A stretch of 64,000 nucleotides of DNA from positions 1 to 64,000 of the forward strand of contig JAQTUQ010000003.1 in assembly GCA_028707255.1 (NCBI GenBank), given 5' to 3'. Shown here in pieces: positions 17,287-27,326 of this stretch; the first letter of the stretch is position 1; every line of letters begins with the position of its first letter. Under the pieces are notes generated by a model. It made no database searches and was not told the DNA's origin. It was given only the letters and a program-made list of their open reading frames with translations. The DNA comes from Dehalococcoidales bacterium. Its GTDB lineage: Bacteria; Chloroflexota; Dehalococcoidia; Dehalococcoidales; UBA5627. The position numbers and the translations under genes were made by a program.

Positions 17287-19350
17287 ATGCGATTTGAAGC
17301 TATCAGGCCTGCCGACCACATCGGTCCGGTTAAAATTCATGATGTCTGTCGTGCTCTTGAACTGGATACCGGTTCGGATGCAGGAGCTCTTTCCAAAGAC
17401 AGCGCCGGTACGCGCCGTATAAGCCGTGAAGCAAGTTCAAAAATAGAACAAAAGCTGGCGATCGTTTTACCTGTAAAGAACGAAGACCTGAAGGTTTTTG
17501 AGGGTGTGCTGAGCGGTATTCCGCATGATTGCCTGATGATAGTGATATCAAATAGTAACATGGATTATTTTAAAAGCGAGAAGGATATCGTAAACCGGTT
17601 TTGTAATGTGAATAAACGACAGGCTCTGGTTATCCATCAAAAAGACCCCGACCTCGCTAACGCCTTTTCGTTTTCCGGCTACCCGGATATTATCGACGAT
17701 GACGGACTTATCCGTAACGGCAAAAGCGAAGGGATGATAATAGGTATTGTAATGTCCAGAATTATGGGCAGGGAATATGTGGGTTTTATAGATACCGATA
17801 ATTATATTCCCGGTGCCGTAATGGAGTATGTTAAACATTATGCCTCGGGTTTCAGCATGATTGAATCGCCTTATGCCATGGTCCGTATTTTATGGCGCTA
17901 TAAACCGAAGCTTATCGGAGAGTTATATTTTAAGAAATGGGGGCGCGTTTCGGAGATAAGCAACCGTTTTGTAAATGCGCTTCTTTCTACCAAGGGCAGG
18001 TTTGAAACGGAGGTAATTAAAACGGCGAATGCCGGAGAGCATGCCATGAGCCTAGAATTGGCTATGAGGCTAACCTATGGTTCTGGCTATGCTGTAGAGA
18101 CACAGGAACTAATATCCATACTTGAGAATTTCAGCGGCATTTTGGAACCAACCGATGACCTGATTTTTGAAAAAGGTGTAGAGGTAATCCAGACCGAATC
18201 TATTAATCCCCATCTGCATGCCGAAAAAGGAGGCGACCATTTGCTACAGGAAATGCTACTTCCCAGCCTTTCGGTGATATATTACAGTCCTCTGTGCGAA
18301 GAAAAAACGAAAGAAATGATTAAAAAGCAACTGACAGATATGGAATGTATAAAAGAAGGAGACGAAGTTCCCAATATTCAGCTAATTGCGCCTCCGCAGA
18401 ATATCGACCTTTCCATGTTTGCGGATAACATAGAGGGTATTATGCCGAGATTCGTTGTGCCTGATACATCGATTTACAGGATAGCTGTTGACAGGAGTAA
18501 AAAATCGGATTCGGCTCAAAAAGTAGTTGTTACCGACCTCGACGGAACCCTGCTAGATTCCCAAAATTATTCGTACACGCTGGCGCTCGATGCCATCAGG
18601 AAATTGCAGGGATTGGATATTCCGATTGTTTTTTGTTCCTCGAAAACCAGGTTTGAACAGGAAGTTTACCGTGATGAGCTGGGTATTAATGCACCGTTTA
18701 TTGTGGAAAACGGAGGCGCCATATATATTCCAAAGGATTATTTCAGGCTGCCGTTTTCATATGACAAGATTGTTGACGACTATATGGTTGTAGAGTTCGG
18801 TATTGCTTATCAGGAACTGCGTTATAAATTAAAGGAAGCGCTGGAGGAGGCATATCATCAAATTGAGTCTAACAGCCTGGGGGAATTATTTGTTAACAGC
18901 TTCGGCGACATGACGGTCGAAGAAGTTGCCAAAGAAACGGGGCTGGGGCTAAAAATGGCTGCTCTGGCTAAACAAAGGGAATACAGCGAAACTGTAACGA
19001 TTAAAGGCAGTAAAAAAGCCGTTGAAGCGGTGTTCGACCAGATAAAAAAGGCCGGACTGTTATGCACATTCGGCGGCAGGTTTTATGAAGTTACCGGGGG
19101 TAATGATAAGGGGAAAGCAGTAAAAATACTGCTTGAGCTTTACAAGATGAATTACGGGAACGTGATGTCATTTGGAATAGGGAACAATGTAAATGATTTA
19201 CCGCTTCTTTCACAGACAGATTTCCGTATGCTGGTTCAGGGGCAGGATAGAAGATGGAGCCGTATGAATATCTCCGGTCTCTATAAGGTCAGGGGAATCG
19301 GCCCCGACGGATGGAGTAAAGCGATCGAAATGATGCTCTCCAAACCGTAA
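17287..19350 (+). CDS. mgsD: Bifunctional mannosyl-3-phosphoglycerate synthase/phosphatase
   Basis: A 687-aa fusion that makes the compatible solute mannosylglycerate from GDP-mannose and 3-phosphoglycerate. Residues about 55-400 are the GT55 synthase (LAIVLPVKNEDLKVFEGVL; the metal site is in YVGFIDTDNYIPGAVMEYV). Residues about 415-687 are a HAD phosphatase (motif I VVVTDLDGTLLDSQ, the GKAVKIL lysine region, motif IV SFGIGNNVNDLPLL). In most organisms these are two proteins; the fusion is known from Dehalococcoides as mgsD. A good ribosome binding site, GAGGAGGG, precedes the ATG. The product protects against salt or heat stress in known cases. GDP-mannose synthesis genes are not in the window. 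Confidence 0.93.
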   Translation: MRFEAIRPADHIGPVKIHDVCRALELDTGSDAGALSKDSAGTRRISREASSKIEQKLAIVLPVKNEDLKVFEGVLSGIPHDCLMIVISNSNMDYFKSEKDIVNRFCNVNKRQALVIHQKDPDLANAFSFSGYPDIIDDDGLIRNGKSEGMIIGIVMSRIMGREYVGFIDTDNYIPGAVMEYVKHYASGFSMIESPYAMVRILWRYKPKLIGELYFKKWGRVSEISNRFVNALLSTKGRFETEVIKTANAGEHAMSLELAMRLTYGSGYAVETQELISILENFSGILEPTDDLIFEKGVEVIQTESINPHLHAEKGGDHLLQEMLLPSLSVIYYSPLCEEKTKEMIKKQLTDMECIKEGDEVPNIQLIAPPQNIDLSMFADNIEGIMPRFVVPDTSIYRIAVDRSKKSDSAQKVVVTDLDGTLLDSQNYSYTLALDAIRKLQGLDIPIVFCSSKTRFEQEVYRDELGINAPFIVENGGAIYIPKDYFRLPFSYDKIVDDYMVVEFGIAYQELRYKLKEALEEAYHQIESNSLGELFVNSFGDMTVEEVAKETGLGLKMAALAKQREYSETVTIKGSKKAVEAVFDQIKKAGLLCTFGGRFYEVTGGNDKGKAVKILLELYKMNYGNVMSFGIGNNVNDLPLLSQTDFRMLVQGQDRRWSRMNISGLYKVRGIGPDGWSKAIEMMLSKP

Positions 19351-19427
19351 TTTTAAGATAAACCATCTTAACATAAGAATCGAAGGGGAATCGGCTAAGT
19401 ACTTTCTGTAAACAGGCCTTGGATTTG

Positions 19428-19461
19428 GCTCCGCCCATCTTATTAAGGACAGGAGCGGAGC
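19428..19461. terminator. Possible hairpin between mgsD and gap
   Basis: GCTCCGC and GCGGAGC, seven pairs around a 20-base loop, between convergent genes. No T run follows on either strand, so its role as a terminator is weak. Confidence 0.3.
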
Positions 19462-19492
19462 TAAAAAATTTCATATTCGCGAGAAAAGAATT

Positions 19493-20500
19493 CTACCCGT
19501 TTTTAGTTATAAAAGCGGCCAGGTCTGCCAGGCGGCAGCAATATCCCCATTCGTTATCGTACCATGAAAGCACCTTTACCATATTGCCTTCTATTACCAT
19601 CGTATTGGGGGCATCTACTATCGAGCTTAAAGGATTCCCCTTGAAATCGGAACTTACCAGCGGCTCTTCGCTGTAACCGAGTATTCCTTTCAGCGTGCCT
19701 TCCGAAGCTGCTTTAAAGGCATTGTTAATATCATCTACACTGGCCTCTTTACCAATCTCTGCTACCAGGTCGACAATAGAAACGGTGGGAGTAGGCACTC
19801 TTAAAGCAATTCCATGCAGTTTACCTTTCAATCCCGGTAAAACCAGCGAAATGGCTTTGGCAGCACCGGTGGTGGTCGGCACCATGTTTTCGGCGGCGGC
19901 GCGGGCGCGTCTCAAGTCACTATGGTACATGTCCTGCAGTCTCTGGTCGTTGGTGTATGAGTGTATTGTGGTCATCAAACCTTTAACTATACCGAAGTTG
20001 TCGTGCAGTACCTTGGCAACCGGAGCCAGGCAGTTGGTAGTGCAAGAGGCGTTGGAAATTATGTGGTGTTTACCGGCTTCGTATTTATCCTCGTTTACGC
20101 CCAGCACAATCGTGATGTCCTCGTTTTTGGCAGGAGCGGATATTATCACCTTTTTAACGCTGCCTTGCCTGTGAGCGCAGGCTTTTTCGGCATCGGTAAA
20201 TATGCCGGTGGATTCGATAATAATTTCCGCTCCGTAATCAGACCACGGAATCTGGGCCGGGTCTTTTTGTGAAAGAACTTTTATGTTTTTGCCGTCGACG
20301 GATATGATATCGTTTTCAGCACTAACATCTCCCTTATAAACCCCGTAAGTGCTGTCCCATTTAAAAAGGTGGGCATTCGTTTTAGCATCCGTCAGGTCGT
20401 TTACAGCGACCACTTCCATATCTCCGGCATGATATTCGTTTATCGTCCTCAAGACTAATCTGCCGATTCTGCCGAATCCGTTTATTCCTATCCGAGTCAT
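19493..20500 (-). CDS. gap: Glyceraldehyde-3-phosphate dehydrogenase, type I
   Basis: The 335-aa length is standard. The Rossmann start is [19 protein letters not shown], and the catalytic Cys lies in [38 protein letters not shown] is the conserved C-terminal helix. NAD-dependent oxidation and phosphorylation of glyceraldehyde 3-phosphate is the family role. Asp in [16 protein letters not shown] is at the cofactor-selecting position and suggests NAD. GGGGGAGA precedes the ATG. It lies 31 nt downstream of the 2-hydroxyacyl-CoA dehydratase-like gene and near eno, so lower glycolysis or gluconeogenesis genes sit together. Confidence 0.95.
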   Translation of the reverse strand: MTRIGINGFGRIGRLVLRTINEYHAGDMEVVAVNDLTDAKTNAHLFKWDSTYGVYKGDVSAENDIISVDGKNIKVLSQKDPAQIPWSDYGAEIIIESTGIFTDAEKACAHRQGSVKKVIISAPAKNEDITIVLGVNEDKYEAGKHHIISNASCTTNCLAPVAKVLHDNFGIVKGLMTTIHSYTNDQRLQDMYHSDLRRARAAAENMVPTTTGAAKAISLVLPGLKGKLHGIALRVPTPTVSIVDLVAEIGKEASVDDINNAFKAASEGTLKGILGYSEEPLVSSDFKGNPLSSIVDAPNTMVIEGNMVKVLSWYDNEWGYCCRLADLAAFITKNG

Positions 20501-20531
20501 TTTTCTCCCCCTTTTTTATTAATGGAATATA

Positions 20532-21527
20532 CTATCTGCCGGGATTGCGCTTAAGCATATCTATAAAGGCTTCGATACGCGTCCTGACATGCTGGTCGAG
20601 GTAAAAATTATCGTTGCCCTCCAGTGTCAGCATCGGTAATTTAAAGACATCCTTGAATATAATACCACCAATACCCCGGTAACAGAAAGCCTGAACGTAG
20701 TGTATGATGCCGTCTATATTTCTTTTTTCAAGCTCTCTTTTAATGTCTTCTATCCTGTATGTGATAGAGTATGGATAAGTATAGATACTGTATTGCTCAG
20801 CCAGAGATGCTACCGGTTGCGTCATGGCGAACTGCCTCTGTACTTCATTATAAATAACTCTGGCTCCGTCGTTTTCCGTGAAACGATACAGTTCCTTGCC
20901 GTATACGGAAGGTACTCCGATGTATGCCAGCCGAATACTGTTTTCCGGGTAGGACTTGCGTTTTTCGGCATTCTCAATCACGGCGCTTAACTGCTTTTCA
21001 TATTCTTCATAGTCCCTGTTAAAATCGGAAGCCGATACCAGCCAAAGGTGATTTTCAAAGCCGCTGACTTTATTGTCTTTCCATGTAAGCGTGTCCAATC
21101 TATCGGCGAGTTTGCGGCAGGTTTCCAGTTGCTTCCTGATATTTTCGGCTGCCTCGAGCGTAGTCCCCAATTCTGCAGCCAGTTTAGTAAGGGTCTTTTG
21201 CATTTCGTTTATATCCGGCTGCTCGGGATAGGCAAAGGGGATGGTTTTTAGTCCCCGGTGTTTCAAAACCTCCATCAGCATTACGGTATTGGAGCAATCG
21301 CCGTTGGTGACGCACATTACGGTATCGATATCGTATTCCATGCAGACGCCGTAGATGCCCTTTATCCAGCCGCAGCAGTTGATGGGGAAACCGTCTTTTT
21401 CGGCAATCTTTATCAGGCGTTCCGGGTCGGGGTCGCTGATAAAGATATTATTGAGGTCGACCGGCTGATAACCGCCGGCCAGCAATACCTCTATGGGAAC
21501 GTTGGTCGTAATACCGATTTTATTCAT
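20532..21527 (-). CDS. 2-hydroxyacyl-CoA dehydratase D-component family protein
   Basis: A 331-aa protein when started at MNKIGITTNVPIEVLLAGG; the ORF track start is 21 codons earlier and would overlap the upstream gene. It has the features of the HgdB/FldBC/BcrBC family: the VDLNN start, the cysteine motif INCCGWIKGIYG and a second cysteine in VTNGDCSNT, which in the family hold an iron-sulfur cluster. Only one subunit is present, and no HgdC-type activator ATPase is visible nearby. The single-subunit form suggests a role other than amino-acid fermentation; the substrate is unknown. It lies 5 nt after the TcmP-like gene. Confidence 0.8.
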   Translation of the reverse strand: MNKIGITTNVPIEVLLAGGYQPVDLNNIFISDPDPERLIKIAEKDGFPINCCGWIKGIYGVCMEYDIDTVMCVTNGDCSNTVMLMEVLKHRGLKTIPFAYPEQPDINEMQKTLTKLAAELGTTLEAAENIRKQLETCRKLADRLDTLTWKDNKVSGFENHLWLVSASDFNRDYEEYEKQLSAVIENAEKRKSYPENSIRLAYIGVPSVYGKELYRFTENDGARVIYNEVQRQFAMTQPVASLAEQYSIYTYPYSITYRIEDIKRELEKRNIDGIIHYVQAFCYRGIGGIIFKDVFKLPMLTLEGNDNFYLDQHVRTRIEAFIDMLKRNPGR

Positions 21528-21532
21528 AAGGA

Positions 21533-22363
21533 TTACTCTTCGGGGTTGTTGGAGAACAGCTCGCAGGGCAGGAATCGCGGCTTGTTCCATATATCGTCGA
21601 GCTCTGTTTTATGGCCGGCGCTGTCGCTTGCCCGGATTATATGATAGACGGGTGGATTTGAAAATTGTGCCGGCTGCAGGTCGTCTACATGCCGGTATCC
21701 CAATTCCTTCAGTCTTTTTTTAAACAGTTCTATCAATTCCTTTCCGGCCTGACCGTGGTCGATTTTATTTTCGAGCCTGTCCTGCCTGATGCTTCGCCAA
21801 TCTGTATTGCCGTAAAGCCGGTCGATAGACGATTCGCAGTCATACCTGGTCAGATTTCTCAATATGGCCATTTCCAGCGGAAAGAATATTAACAGGTCTG
21901 TTTTATGGCCTTTCCAGTCAGTTCCGTGGGAAGCCAGCTTTTTAATTGTTGTCCAGCGCAGTTTCGTATAACCGGCAGGATCGACAAGCACAAGCGAAGA
22001 CTTCGAGCGCGGTATGCAATCAAAGGCCTGCCTCAATATATTATCGTTGATACAATTACCGGTAATAATACGGCTCCTGTCTTTAAATTCAACTGTCGCT
22101 TCACCGAGTAATGCGGCTTCTTCCGGATTGTTCACTATAAAGATACATTTACGAAATTTGCTTTTCAGGGCGGATATTTCGCTGCCTTCGATATTGCAAT
22201 TATCCGTTTTGCAGGGAAAAAAAGAGCTGCCGGCAAAGATATCCAGATAAAAACGGTCCCTGTTTCTATCTGTGTATAACTTAATATACTCAGCGAAGCA
22301 CTGCAGCTTGTGGCAGAGCCATTTGGGGGGTTGCCGGAAAGTCTGTTTCAGCTCTTCATTCAT
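21533..22363 (-). CDS. Three-Cys-motif partner protein TcmP-like
   Basis: A 276-aa protein with the marks of the TcmP family: KLQCFAEYIKLYTDRNRDRF followed by YLDIFAGSSFFP, a methyltransferase-like first strand and loop, and SLVLVDPAGYTKLRWTTIKK, where the DPxG-like segment sits at the expected motif. The family usually sits beside a three-Cys-motif protein; none is seen here. Its biochemical role is not established. It lies 5 nt upstream of the dehydratase-like gene and 5 nt downstream of eno, so it is co-transcribed with central-metabolism genes, which is an odd setting. Confidence 0.7.
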   Translation of the reverse strand: MNEELKQTFRQPPKWLCHKLQCFAEYIKLYTDRNRDRFYLDIFAGSSFFPCKTDNCNIEGSEISALKSKFRKCIFIVNNPEEAALLGEATVEFKDRSRIITGNCINDNILRQAFDCIPRSKSSLVLVDPAGYTKLRWTTIKKLASHGTDWKGHKTDLLIFFPLEMAILRNLTRYDCESSIDRLYGNTDWRSIRQDRLENKIDHGQAGKELIELFKKRLKELGYRHVDDLQPAQFSNPPVYHIIRASDSAGHKTELDDIWNKPRFLPCELFSNNPEE

Positions 22364-22368
22364 TTATA

Positions 22369-23682
<1,314 letters not shown>

Positions 23683-24165
23683 TTAATCCGAAATCATATC
23701 CAGCGCTATAGCAACTGCATCCGCAGCATTATCAACGCGGATTATGGCATCGTCGGTTTTCTCTTTATTTGACAGTTTCCATGTGCCCAGCCCGATTACC
23801 GGGATGCCGTTTTTCAAGGCGTATCCGATTTCCGTCAGCGTACCGTATCCGCCGCCGACGGCAATAACCGCCTGCGCCGATTTGACGACGATTATATTCC
23901 TGGCGTAACCGATACCGGTAACGATTGGTATCTTAACGTATTGGTTGGCATCTTTTCTGTCGGTTCCGGGGAGGATCCCGACGGTAAGCCCGCCTTCGGA
24001 AACAGCGCCGCGGCAGGCAGCTTCCATAACTCCGTCCAGACCGCCGCAAACCAGAATAGAGCCGCTTTTGGCTATTTCACGGCCTATCTCCTCGGCCAGT
24101 TTGATTTCCTGCGCCGAAGCCTTGGAATTACCGATAACTGCTATGAATTTATTTTTAGCTGCCAT
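23683..24165 (-). CDS. LOG-like Rossmann nucleotide-binding protein (TIGR00725 type)
   Basis: A small protein of about 160 aa with a SLOG/LOG fold: FIAVIGNSKASAQEIKLAEE, SILVCGGLDGVMEAACRGAV, and AVGGGYGTLTEIGYALKNG, which corresponds to the PGGxGTxxE motif of LOG phosphoribohydrolases. The leading Pro is replaced, as in the TIGR00725 group, whose function is unsettled. I prefer the ATG at 24165; the track start is a TTG four codons earlier. A promoter ends only a few bases upstream, so the mRNA has almost no leader. It lies 30 nt upstream of eno. Confidence 0.75.
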   Translation of the reverse strand: MAAKNKFIAVIGNSKASAQEIKLAEEIGREIAKSGSILVCGGLDGVMEAACRGAVSEGGLTVGILPGTDRKDANQYVKIPIVTGIGYARNIIVVKSAQAVIAVGGGYGTLTEIGYALKNGIPVIGLGTWKLSNKEKTDDAIIRVDNAADAVAIALDMISD

Positions 24166-24181
24166 TTTCTGAAACAATCGG

Positions 24182-24211
24182 ATTATAACATTCGAATCGA
24201 GAGGTTGGCAA
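24182..24211 (-). promoter_or_regulatory. Promoter of the LOG-like gene and eno operon, with almost no leader
   Basis: On the minus strand: TTGCCA, 18 bases, then TATAAT, preceded by TG one base upstream (extended -10). The predicted start is near 24175, which leaves a leader of about ten bases before the ATG at 24165, or none before the TTG at 24177. No ribosome binding site is visible. Confidence 0.55.
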
Positions 24212-24391
24212 AGGCGGTTTTCGCTAAAAGAGTTTATTTTTGTTCTTTGCCTTTTAATAAGCTAAGCAACTGTCTTGTATAGTTGTTTAGCTTAATACTA
24301 ACATTTTTAAAAACTGAGAGTTACTATTATTAATCGGAAGGTTGCTTTGCATATTGGAGATTATTCTAGCACTATGCATAGAAATAATATT

Positions 24392-25318
24392 TTAATAATC
24401 AATTAAGTACGAAAGTTGTCTTGTTTTATTACCATTCGTTTTTAACTCTTCTAAGAAATTAGCAAATAAACTTTTTAATTTATGGTATTCTTTAGAACGT
24501 TTATCTAAAGGCATTTTATATGGAGTGCATATAATATCCCATGTTGGCGATTGATTTATACTTGGTCTAACTTTGTTGCGTTGAAAGTATCCTTGAAATT
24601 CGTTTTGGCTTGCTAATTCGATAACTTGTATTGCTATTGTGCGAATATGCTTTTTTTCTTGGGGTGAGCAAAAAGAATGCCAGATAGGTGCGCTATCTTT
24701 AAGCACTTCATCGACTGTGAAAAACGTTTTATTATTGAATATATATGTGATGACTTGAACAATAATCCTTTCTGCAATTTCCCAATCTTTTGAATTGATA
24801 TCAAATGGAATTAATTGGGTTGGAATAAGTGCTTGTGAAATATACATTTTAGGTGAAAAAGCATCATTTAGTTCAGGTATGCAAAAACTATTTAATTTTA
24901 ACTCCAGCCCGTCATCATCAACTAATAATACTGGAAAAGTGTATTGCCCTTGATTAATTCCAATTAAAATACGAGATTCGTTACTTGATAATCCTATTAT
25001 ACATATATCATGAAAATCAGTTACTGCTGATGAAAGAAATGCTTTAATGTCCATGGATGTTATTTCTGAGTATCGTTTTAATTGGTCATTATCTGTATTA
25101 TTGCCTTCTTTCCACTCAAACAGAATACTATGTTGTTGTATTATTGATGATATAATTAGCTCTGGTTTAACGACGTGCTTTTGCGAATTCGGAAAACCTA
25201 ATTCAATCCACTCTGGCTTATATCCCAAGTCTCTAATGATAGTAGGTAAGCCAGCTTCTGCTCTACACAGCCCAATCCAAAGGTTGAGCATTTGAAGATT
25301 AAAATTAGAAAATGCCAT
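24392..25318 (-). CDS. PD-(D/E)xK nuclease-like protein in AT-rich pair
   Basis: A protein of 308 aa with no close family that I recognise. Near residues 52-85 it reads KPELIISSIIQQHSILFEWK, then DQLKRYSEI. This fits the PD-(D/E)xK fold: Pro-acidic, then E-x-K on the next strand, then a helix with the QxxxY pattern common in restriction-like nucleases. The ATG follows AGGAGGGGAGTG; the track start is a GTG one codon earlier. It overlaps the upstream gene by 14 nt. Both genes are clearly richer in A and T than their neighbours and favour TTA, AAT and ATA codons, a sign of transfer. A defence role is inference. Confidence 0.65.
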   Translation of the reverse strand: MAFSNFNLQMLNLWIGLCRAEAGLPTIIRDLGYKPEWIELGFPNSQKHVVKPELIISSIIQQHSILFEWKEGNNTDNDQLKRYSEITSMDIKAFLSSAVTDFHDICIIGLSSNESRILIGINQGQYTFPVLLVDDDGLELKLNSFCIPELNDAFSPKMYISQALIPTQLIPFDINSKDWEIAERIIVQVITYIFNNKTFFTVDEVLKDSAPIWHSFCSPQEKKHIRTIAIQVIELASQNEFQGYFQRNKVRPSINQSPTWDIICTPYKMPLDKRSKEYHKLKSLFANFLEELKTNGNKTRQLSYLIDY

Positions 25319-26462
25319 CACTCCCCTCCTCTTTAAAAGTAATTTGAGAATTGAAGTGGTGTTTAAGGTTTGTATATAAGCGTACTACGGTATTACCACA
25401 TGAGGAATATGGAAGATAAACACGCATAAATTCTGGAGTGATTTCAAAATCTATTCTACAATTAACATGGAGGTCAATAGCCGTTACTCGATAAACATAT
25501 TCTCCTAACTTTATAGGACATCCCCAGAGACGGAATGGTAGTGAGGCAGAAAAAAGTCTATTACAAAATCTGTCCAAGTTATCAATTGGTTTAGGAAAAT
25601 AAAAATTTAAAGCTTTTCCACCTATATTAACATTTTCATTAATGCTGTTAACTTTTATAGAATAGTTCTGCTCTATATTGTGTATTGTTGATATGTATTC
25701 GGTATAAGTATTTGAAATAAGAGACAAATGACTCATAAAAGATGTTCCGCGGGCAGTGACTTTACCATCATATTTGAAATCATCAATTGTAAAATCATTT
25801 GACTCCTGAGAAGATAACCAATGTTTAATCTTTACTTTTGATAATGTAGTAGAAAAGGGAAACTGTTCATTGAGGATGTTATATACATCTTTTGCAGCAG
25901 TTCCCCATAGTTGCATTTTAAGATATTCAACGGAATTTGTTAATTCAGAATTTTCATCTACAATAGGTCGGTAGTCATAATCTAAACCGAGACCTTTAAA
26001 TACTCCTTTTTTACTTAATCTATATAAAATTTCTGGCCAAAACCAAGTACGGTCAATATGTTGATGTTCTTTTATTAGGCGGTCAATAAACCAATCAAGG
26101 CTGATACTCATATTGGTTGAATGAAGAATCCAGAATCTAGGATTGCTAGCATCAAGAAATATTTTTATTGCTTCTTTATTATAGAATGCAGTCAATTGGA
26201 ATAAGGTGGGGTCATCATAACTTGATTCTATTTTTAAGTTATGTTTTTGACGTAAATAACCTTGTGAAATGCTGTATAAAAATTCTTGTAGAGTTTCATA
26301 TGATGCATTCTCATTAAGATGAGCTTCTAACAAATAAGTTTTAATTAGTGATGTATCAGGTTCAAGTTCTTGTGTTTCATAAAGCTGAGAATATGTTTTA
26401 TTCATCCTGTCATCAAGGTAATAAATCATCTCTTGTCGAGTTAAACTGCTATCTTTGAGCAT
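25305..26462 (-). CDS. Unrecognised protein, partner of the nuclease-like gene
   Basis: A 385-aa protein that I do not recognise. It begins MLKDSSLTRQEMIYYLDDRM and has an N-terminal helical part (about residues 1-90). The middle contains NPRFWILHSTNMSISLDWFI and WFWPEILYRLSKKGVFKGLG, and the C-terminal part is rich in strands. No catalytic motif, signal peptide or membrane helix is evident. It is first in a two-gene unit with the nuclease-like protein, overlaps it by 14 nt, and shares its AT-rich composition. It could be the sensing or targeting half of a two-gene system; this is only context. Confidence 0.6.
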   Translation of the reverse strand: MLKDSSLTRQEMIYYLDDRMNKTYSQLYETQELEPDTSLIKTYLLEAHLNENASYETLQEFLYSISQGYLRQKHNLKIESSYDDPTLFQLTAFYNKEAIKIFLDASNPRFWILHSTNMSISLDWFIDRLIKEHQHIDRTWFWPEILYRLSKKGVFKGLGLDYDYRPIVDENSELTNSVEYLKMQLWGTAAKDVYNILNEQFPFSTTLSKVKIKHWLSSQESNDFTIDDFKYDGKVTARGTSFMSHLSLISNTYTEYISTIHNIEQNYSIKVNSINENVNIGGKALNFYFPKPIDNLDRFCNRLFSASLPFRLWGCPIKLGEYVYRVTAIDLHVNCRIDFEITPEFMRVYLPYSSCGNTVVRLYTNLKHHFNSQITFKEEGSDGIF

Positions 26463-26679
26463 TTATTATTTACCTTATACTGAATAGTAAAGTATTTTAA
26501 AGGAATATTAATACTCTATTAATTCAAAGTCAATATTTATTTAGTATATTTATAATAATTTAAAAATCAATTTTCTTTTCATGCATTTTTTAACCTATAT
26601 TTTTATATAAGCATGAAAATGTGGACATCGTGAGTTTATCGAATATGGCAATTAATATCGGATTAATTCAAACGTCTAG

Positions 26680-27258
26680 TTAATTAAACTTGTTCATAGC
26701 CGTTTCTACTTCTTCGGTAAGCAGGCATAGAATAGCGTCGCTGACTTTCTCTATGGACGGCTCGATCAGTTTCTTTTCCTCGGGACTGAAACTATTCAGG
26801 ACAAAATCGACTATGTCATCATCGTAATAGTTATCATCGGTATCCTTTTCCGGCCGTCCGATGCCTACTTTAATCCTGACAAAATCGCGCGTGCCTATAT
26901 CCCGGATAATAGAATCGATTCCTTTATGTCCCCCCGAACTTCCGCCGGCCCTGATGCGCACTTTTCCGAGCGGCAGGTCCATATCGTCGTGGATGACGAT
27001 AATATCGGATGGTTTCAATTTGAATTTATGCATCAGGCGGTTTACCGATTGTCCGCTGAGATTCATATATGTTTGCGGTTTAGCCAGGACGACCTCGGTT
27101 CCTTCCACCGTACCGCGTCCGGTTCTGGCATCGGCCTGTTTTTTATCGAAATTAATAGAATGCTCATGCGCAAAGTGTTTTAAGCACATGAAGCCGATAT
27201 TATGACGGGATTTCGAATACCCCTGTCCCGGATTCCCCAAGCCGATAATTAATTTCAT
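26680..27258 (-). CDS. pth: Peptidyl-tRNA hydrolase
   Basis: A 192-aa Pth, the usual length. It shows KLIIGLGNPGQGYSKSRHNI with the catalytic His, then KPQTYMNLSGQSV and IVIHDDMDLPLGKVRIRAGG, all family signatures. It frees tRNA from peptidyl-tRNA dropped by ribosomes. No Shine-Dalgarno sequence is visible before the ATG. It is divergent from ligA across only 68 bases and is not part of the AT-rich pair downstream of it (217 bases away). Confidence 0.95.
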   Translation of the reverse strand: MKLIIGLGNPGQGYSKSRHNIGFMCLKHFAHEHSINFDKKQADARTGRGTVEGTEVVLAKPQTYMNLSGQSVNRLMHKFKLKPSDIIVIHDDMDLPLGKVRIRAGGSSGGHKGIDSIIRDIGTRDFVRIKVGIGRPEKDTDDNYYDDDIVDFVLNSFSPEEKKLIEPSIEKVSDAILCLLTEEVETAMNKFN

Positions 27259-27326
27259 CAGGTAATAGAATAATACCTGCGCTTTATTTAATCAACTCCG
27301 TATAATCTGATATACTCTATACATAT

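Noticed and set aside
21528-21590. Upstream extension of the 2-hydroxyacyl-CoA dehydratase-like ORF
   Set aside because: The 21 extra codons overlap the upstream gene and do not resemble the family N-terminus; the family start MNKIGITTN is internal.
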